In this document: piece by piece, positions 6,736-9,754 of the stretch
How positions within the stretch are numbered: the stretch's first letter is position 1
Layout of the letters: every line of letters starts with the position of its first letter
Origin: Gammaproteobacteria bacterium
GTDB taxonomy: Bacteria > Pseudomonadota > Gammaproteobacteria > Pseudomonadales > Azotimanducaceae
Direction of reading: 5' to 3'
DNA: 9,754 nt
Assembly (NCBI GenBank): GCA_027293665.1
Contig: JAPUFN010000408.1
Span: forward strand, 1 to 9,754
Translations under genes and position numbers: made by a program
The notes under the pieces: model-generated
What the model saw: the letters and a program-made list of their open reading frames with translations, nothing else
What the model was told of the DNA's origin: nothing
The model's database searches: none

Positions 6736-6762
6736 TGGTTTTACGAAATTGGTTTTACGAAA
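6735..6762. repeat. Perfect 14-bp tandem repeat across the dioxygenase stop
   Basis: TTGGTTTTACGAAA occurs at 6735-6748 and again at 6749-6762 without a mismatch. Read on the minus strand, the upstream copy contains the end of the dioxygenase gene and its TAA stop. The second copy fills the spacer and supplies the A of the flavoprotein ATG. Without the duplication the stop-to-start gap would be 5 nt instead of 19 nt. It looks like a slippage duplication that altered the intergenic spacing. Confidence 0.85.
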
Positions 6763-7435
6763 CCAGCCCGGGCGCCAGTACGACGTCAAACTGATACAGC
6801 GGCAGACCGCTCGCCGAATCAATTATCGAATCCGCGATCAGCAGATGCCGCAGCTCGGCCGGTGCCTGAGCGAGCAGCCGATCCTGCTCGATCAGCGGAT
6901 CGCCACGGAAGTACATCTGTGTGGTCAAAGGCTTGAAACCCTCGCGAGATAGTTTGAAGTGTATGTGCCTGCTGCGCATACCGCCTTCTTCTACAGCTGG
7001 CAACGCGTAAGCCCCTGGTTTGATGGTCTTGAAGCGGTAACGACCCTCTCGATCAGTCCTGACTAGACCCCAGCCCTGGAAATCGGGATCCAGCGGCGCG
7101 GTATTGGGGTCTTCCGGGTGATCGTAACGGCCGTGGTGGTTTGCCTGCCAGACATCAACGAGCGTATCTCGCAACGGCTGGCCATCTGGACCGAGCACCT
7201 GGCCCTCGACGAGGATCACTTCACCGGTTGCCACCTCAGAGTGTCCCTTAATCTGCGTAAGATCCAAATCCAGATCATCCCGCTGCCCAACTGGATAAAA
7301 CGGGCCCTCCACCTGCTCAGGAGTCGGCACCGCCATCGCCGCGCGCGCATGGCTCGTCGCCGTCAGCGCAAGACCGGCTGCAATGGCCAGTTTTTTCGTA
7401 GCTTCTCGCCGCGACAGACTATTTTTCTCACGCAT
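6755..7435 (-). CDS. Tat-signal intradiol ring-cleavage dioxygenase (protocatechuate 3,4-dioxygenase beta-like)
   Basis: This 226-residue non-haem Fe(III) dioxygenase cleaves a catechol-type ring between the two hydroxyls. The predicted iron ligands are all present: Tyr104 (HHGRYDHPED), Tyr143 (KPGAYALP), and His157 and His159 (RSRHIHF). The surrounding WQANHHGRY, APLDPDFQGWG, GRYRFKTIKPG and TQMYFRGDP motifs match the PcaH-like family. The N-terminus has SRREATKKLAIAAGLALTAT (8-27), a twin-arginine signal ending near ARA, so export is predicted, unlike the cytoplasmic protocatechuate pathway enzyme. No alpha subunit (PcaG) is present. The start is ATG 7435, with GGAGATGAG just upstream. It heads a two-gene operon with the Tat flavoprotein and is divergent from the Rieske oxygenase gene. 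Substrate is unknown. Confidence 0.92.
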   Translation of the reverse strand: MREKNSLSRREATKKLAIAAGLALTATSHARAAMAVPTPEQVEGPFYPVGQRDDLDLDLTQIKGHSEVATGEVILVEGQVLGPDGQPLRDTLVDVWQANHHGRYDHPEDPNTAPLDPDFQGWGLVRTDREGRYRFKTIKPGAYALPAVEEGGMRSRHIHFKLSREGFKPLTTQMYFRGDPLIEQDRLLAQAPAELRHLLIADSIIDSASGLPLYQFDVVLAPGLVS

Positions 7436-7476
7436 GGCTCATCTCCATCCCCAGGTTCATCCCGTCGTCACCAACC

Positions 7477-7499
7477 AATCGTACAACTAATCGCACAAA
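7477..7499. promoter_or_regulatory. Direct repeat AATCGYACAA in divergent promoter region
   Basis: AATCGTACAA (7477-7486) and AATCGCACAA (7489-7498) differ at one position and repeat with a 12-bp period. They lie between the divergent dioxygenase and Rieske genes. Same-face repeats of this kind are often activator or repressor sites, and here could co-regulate both directions. The repeat is seen; the function is inferred. Confidence 0.35.
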
Positions 7500-7520
7500 C
7501 TGAGTATTTCACTTATCCCG

Positions 7521-7550
7521 TTGTGCTGGATATAGCGTAGAAGGTATAAG
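7521..7550 (+). promoter_or_regulatory. Candidate sigma70-type promoter for the Rieske gene
   Basis: TATAAG (7545-7550) matches the -10 consensus at 5 of 6 positions. TTGTGC (7521-7526) is a weak -35 (3 of 6), 18 bp upstream. Transcription would begin near 7557, about 23 nt before the Rieske start codon, which leaves just enough room for its SD. It is a plausible but unproven promoter. Confidence 0.38.
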
Positions 7551-7579
7551 AAACGATAGCTTGTTGAGAGAGGGCAACC

Positions 7580-8776
7580 ATGCAGCACAGCGAACAGGTC
7601 CAGATCATCGAAAGCCTCATGCAGCACCTCGATCGGGGCACCAACGTCGATGCGGGTTGCCAGGTGCGTAATCCGGTAACTGGCTACACGAGCCAGGAGA
7701 TTGCCGAGCAGGAGTGGCAGTCATTCTTTCAGGACCACGCGCAGGTGCTCGGTCTGTCGTCGGATCTGCCTGAGCCCTGCAGCTTTTTCACCAGTGATGA
7801 TCTCGGTAAAAAGATTCTGTGCACGCGCGACAAAGACGGTCAGTTTCACGCCTTCCTCAACGTCTGCCGCCACCGCGGAACCATCGTCGAGAATGAGCCT
7901 CGCGGTAAGAAGTCGATCTTCTCGTGTCCGTTTCACGGGTGGAGTTACGCACCGAGTGGCGAACTGATTGCGGTGCCGAAGGAAGAACACTTCGGTCCGG
8001 TAGATCGCGAATGTCATTCGCTGGTCGCGCTGCCGGCCGAAGAGCGCTATGGAATGCTGTGGGTCCACCCCCGGCAGGATGCCAGCCTTGAGGTGGACGA
8101 CCAGCTTGGTGATCTGGCGGCCGAATTCGACGGTTGGAATCTGGGGAAGTACAACTATCAGGGCCTGACGACCTACGACCACCCGATGAACTGGAAACTC
8201 GCTATCGACACTTTCGGCGAGACGTATCACTTTGGCACGCTGCACAGGAACACACTGGCCCAGGACTTTTACGGCAATGTACAGACCTACGATACGTACA
8301 AACGCAATCACCGCATGATGCTGTGCCTGAAAAGCATTGACGCGATGCGCGACCAGCCGAAGGACGACTGGCACGTATTGCGCGCTGCACTGCCGGTGTA
8401 CTACATCTTTCCCAACGTGCAACTCATTATCGGTGCCGGCGGGCCGACGCTGGTGCGCGTGTACCCCGACGGCAAAAATCCCCACATGAGTCGCTCACAG
8501 ATTTCCTTCTATCTCGACCCGGCGTTCAGTGAACAGGAAGAGCCGCGGTCGCCACGAACTGATTACGACATCGAAGACGTCAAACAGCGCATGCAGGGGT
8601 TTGCGGAGGTCATCCGGGACGAAGACTATGTTGTCGCTGCTGCGGCCCATCAGGGGGCGGTCTCCGGTGCGCAGGAATACGTGACGTTTGGGCGCAACGA
8701 ACCGGCGCTGCACCACTACCACAACACCTATCGGGAAGCGCTCGGCATGCCGCCACTCGAGGTCATAAGCAACTGA
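7580..8776 (+). CDS. Rieske non-haem iron oxygenase, catalytic alpha subunit
   Basis: This 398-residue protein has a Rieske [2Fe-2S] domain with ligands Cys96, His98, Cys116 and His119 (CRHRG...CPFHGW). A catalytic domain follows, with mononuclear iron ligands His217 and His222 in NWKLAIDTFGETYHFGTLH (204-222) and a carboxylate, probably Asp349, in RDEDYVVAAA. The acid next to the first His, which bridges the two metal sites between subunits, is Glu214 rather than the usual Asp. Glu at this place is known from quaternary-amine oxygenases such as CntA. Electrons must come from a reductase encoded elsewhere; none is in the window, nor is a beta subunit. The start is ATG 7580, with GAGAGAGGG upstream. 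The divergent ring-cleavage dioxygenase suggests aromatic catabolism, but the substrate is not readable. Confidence 0.92.
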   Translation: MQHSEQVQIIESLMQHLDRGTNVDAGCQVRNPVTGYTSQEIAEQEWQSFFQDHAQVLGLSSDLPEPCSFFTSDDLGKKILCTRDKDGQFHAFLNVCRHRGTIVENEPRGKKSIFSCPFHGWSYAPSGELIAVPKEEHFGPVDRECHSLVALPAEERYGMLWVHPRQDASLEVDDQLGDLAAEFDGWNLGKYNYQGLTTYDHPMNWKLAIDTFGETYHFGTLHRNTLAQDFYGNVQTYDTYKRNHRMMLCLKSIDAMRDQPKDDWHVLRAALPVYYIFPNVQLIIGAGGPTLVRVYPDGKNPHMSRSQISFYLDPAFSEQEEPRSPRTDYDIEDVKQRMQGFAEVIRDEDYVVAAAAHQGAVSGAQEYVTFGRNEPALHHYHNTYREALGMPPLEVISN

Positions 8777-8826
8777 CCGGCTGGACCTGTACGGCATCGG
8801 CCTGACACTGGGCCCATGCTGAGTTC

Positions 8827-8859
8827 CGATCTCTCAGATCGAGTCAAAGTGTGACACTT
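8827..8859. promoter_or_regulatory. Two adjacent palindromes upstream of the winged-helix gene
   Basis: CGATCT-CTC-AGATCG (8827-8841, 6-bp arms) is followed 5 nt later by AAGTGT-G-ACACTT (8847-8859, 6-bp arms). They lie 50 nt after the Rieske stop and about 70 nt before the winged-helix start. No T-run follows the first hairpin, so an intrinsic terminator is unlikely. The second is a good candidate operator, possibly for the winged-helix protein itself. The symmetry is direct; the role is inferred. Confidence 0.4.
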
Positions 8860-8928
8860 GTCTTGGTTTTCTCGACCGGCAACGGCGAGACTGCGATTCA
8901 CGCGCCTTCACCCAGTTAAGAGGCCCGC

Positions 8929-9270
8929 ATGAACGCAACAGCTCAAGTCAACGAAGCAGTACTGCAGCCGATCAATCGCCTGCTGTTCGATGACCTGGTG
9001 TATGACCTGCAGCGCAACGAAGTCCGCCGAGGCGGGCGCCTCCTGCGGTTAACCCCCATAGGCCGCAAGATTCTTGAAATCCTGCTGCGTGAGAGTCCTG
9101 GTGTCGTCACCCGTGAAGAGCTGGAACACGCGATCTGGGGCGAAGAAACGCCCAGCTACAACATACTCAAGGTCCACATTCATCGACTCAGGCAGGATGT
9201 CGATCGCAACTTCGCCCTGCCGATCATCGTCACGATCCCTGGTCGCGGGTTCGCGCTGCGGTCCCGCTAG
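8929..9270 (+). CDS. Stand-alone OmpR/PhoB-type winged-helix DNA-binding protein
   Basis: This 113-residue protein consists almost entirely of one Trans_reg_C winged-helix domain (about 18-112). The features are the N-terminal sheet FDDLVYDLQRNEVRRGG, the LTPIGRKILEILLRE helix, TREELEHAIWGEE, the recognition helix NILKVHIHRLRQDVD (78-92), and the wing VTIPGRGFAL. Response regulators carry this domain after a phospho-receiver; here there is no receiver, and the 152 bp upstream hold no remnant of one. It therefore cannot be controlled by the usual phosphorylation. Start ATG 8929 has AAGAGG about 5 nt upstream. A palindrome sits about 70 nt upstream and the Rieske gene precedes it. It may regulate the local catabolic genes or itself. 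Confidence 0.85.
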   Translation: MNATAQVNEAVLQPINRLLFDDLVYDLQRNEVRRGGRLLRLTPIGRKILEILLRESPGVVTREELEHAIWGEETPSYNILKVHIHRLRQDVDRNFALPIIVTIPGRGFALRSR

Positions 9271-9287
9271 CCGCGTACTCTTTCTTA

Positions 9288-9321
9288 GTTCAGCCGACGG
9301 CGCTGTTCAGCCGACGGCGCT
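9288..9321. repeat. Perfect 17-bp tandem repeat across the selenoprotein-gene stop
   Basis: GTTCAGCCGACGGCGCT occurs at 9288-9304 and again at 9305-9321 without mismatch. On the minus strand the first copy met encodes the last residues SAV-G and the TGA stop of the deiodinase-like gene. The second is a non-coding copy filling the gap to the convergent winged-helix gene. The period is not a multiple of three. Each unit contains GCCG-A-CGGC, and the junction can form GCTG-TT-CAGC, so a weak hairpin is possible, but no clear T-run follows. Confidence 0.85.
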
Positions 9322-9754
9322 CTTTATCGCGGCTTCCAGTGCTGCTGGCTTGAATCCCCACGGGCCTCGTTCGCCCTGAAAGGCAACCGTGCCATCCGAC
9401 CCAATTAGATAGAGTCGATCCGGCAAAGCGCCATACGCGTCGGCGATCTCGTCTTCAACCTCGTCCACCACGACCGGGATACGGATCTTGAGGTTGATTG
9501 CGCAGGAGGCTGCCACTTCAACGCGGCTATCGGTGTCCTCGGGGTCGTTGATCATGATGCCTTCATCGCGGTTAGGACTGACCACCCAGCCTTCTTCGGG
9601 GTGCGCTTCGCGAATGTAGACGACAACAAACGTCACTTTGTCCTGCCAGGTTTCCCACAAATCATGCAGCGCGCCCAACTGAGCGCGAAAAGGGGGTCAG
9701 GTGTAAGAGCCGAATATCAGCGCAACGGGTTTTTCGCGCGCGGCCTCGAGCAGA
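9307..9754 (-). CDS. Deiodinase-like thioredoxin-fold selenoprotein with in-frame TGA (Sec), 5' end outside the window
   Basis: Read through one TGA (9699-9697), the frame gives 148 visible residues and continues past the right edge. Upstream of the TGA it reads EKPVALIFGSYT and downstream PPFRAQLGALHDLW, so homology is uninterrupted. FGS-x-T-(C/U)-PPF is the active site of iodothyronine deiodinases and their bacterial relatives, where U or C sits exactly at the TGA. Further family features follow: VTFVVVYIREAHPEEGW, the insert IMINDPEDTDSRVEVAA, IPVVVDEVEDEIADAYGALPDRLYLIGSDG and GPWGFKP. Bacterial members are thioredoxin-fold redox proteins of unknown substrate; hormone deiodination should not be assumed. 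Usual gene calling would start at TTG 9678 and lose the active site. A SECIS-like hairpin follows the TGA. A nonsense mutation or a sequencing error is the alternative, but the exact position argues against it. It converges on the winged-helix gene. Confidence 0.85.
9670..9699 (-). promoter_or_regulatory. Putative bacterial SECIS element with Sec codon TGA
   Basis: Counting the T of the TGA (9699) as 1, the sequence forms CGCGC (13-17, positions 9687-9683) paired with GCGCG (26-30, positions 9674-9670). The 8-nt loop TCAGTTGG can close further by U-G and C-G pairs to an AGUU tip. G21-U22 in the tip correspond closely to the G23-U24 that SelB recognises in the E. coli fdhF SECIS. Distance and size fit a bSECIS; the lower stem is weak. 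The hairpin is seen by hand pairing only, not by energy calculation. Confidence 0.65.

Noticed and set aside
9288..9321. Intrinsic terminator shared by the convergent winged-helix and deiodinase-like genes
   Set aside because: The possible hairpin is short and mismatched around GCTG-TT-CAGC and lacks a following T-run on either strand; tandem duplication explains the pattern better.
9307..9678. Deiodinase-like protein as a complete 123-residue gene starting at TTG 9678
   Set aside because: Family homology continues unbroken upstream of the TGA to the window edge, no SD precedes this TTG, and the start would remove the active site.

Overview
The window reads as a piece of a proteobacterial, probably gammaproteobacterial, chromosome. 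The support is a class III type polyhydroxyalkanoate synthase (PhaC with Cys-Asp-His at 149/303/332, numbered almost as in Allochromatium PhaC), Tat-exported redox enzymes, a single-subunit Rieske oxygenase, and bacterial start and Shine-Dalgarno (SD) signals. The taxon is an inference. No rRNA, tRNA, IS element or CRISPR array was seen.

Layout. Positions 1-167 (minus) hold the N-terminus of a short-chain dehydrogenase. A 256-bp divergent spacer rich in palindromes and short repeats separates it from a ParA-type ATPase (424-1215) and a small ribbon-helix-helix protein (1219-1407), which together look like a partition cassette. Converging on it is a tightly overlapping minus-strand operon: short PhaE-like subunit (3071-3448), PhaC (2002-3078) and a GNAT acetyltransferase (1418-2005), joined by 8-bp and 4-bp (ATGA) overlaps. 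Upstream of phaE lies an orphan candidate gene for a DRR-repeat protein (3608-3952). A VOC/glyoxalase-like protein follows on the plus strand (4075-4860).

The next block is a minus-strand pair of Tat-signal enzymes: an intradiol ring-cleavage dioxygenase (6755-7435) followed by a spermidine-dehydrogenase-like flavoprotein (4897-6735). It is transcribed divergently from a Rieske oxygenase alpha subunit (7580-8776). This suggests a catabolic module for an aromatic or amine compound, with the first steps in the periplasm for the Tat proteins and in the cytoplasm for the Rieske enzyme. A stand-alone OmpR-type winged-helix protein (8929-9270) follows, with palindromes just upstream.

The most notable item is at the right edge. 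A minus-strand gene (9307 to beyond 9754) encodes an iodothyronine-deiodinase-like thioredoxin-fold protein. Its reading frame is interrupted by one TGA (9697-9699), exactly where the family carries its active-site Cys or Sec (FGSYT-TGA-PPFR). A short GC hairpin with G and U in its loop starts 10 nt after the TGA, at the place expected for a bacterial SECIS element. It is best read as a selenoprotein; conventional annotation would truncate it to a 123-residue fragment without its active site. Two perfect tandem duplications (14 bp and 17 bp), each spanning a stop codon, are a second curiosity.
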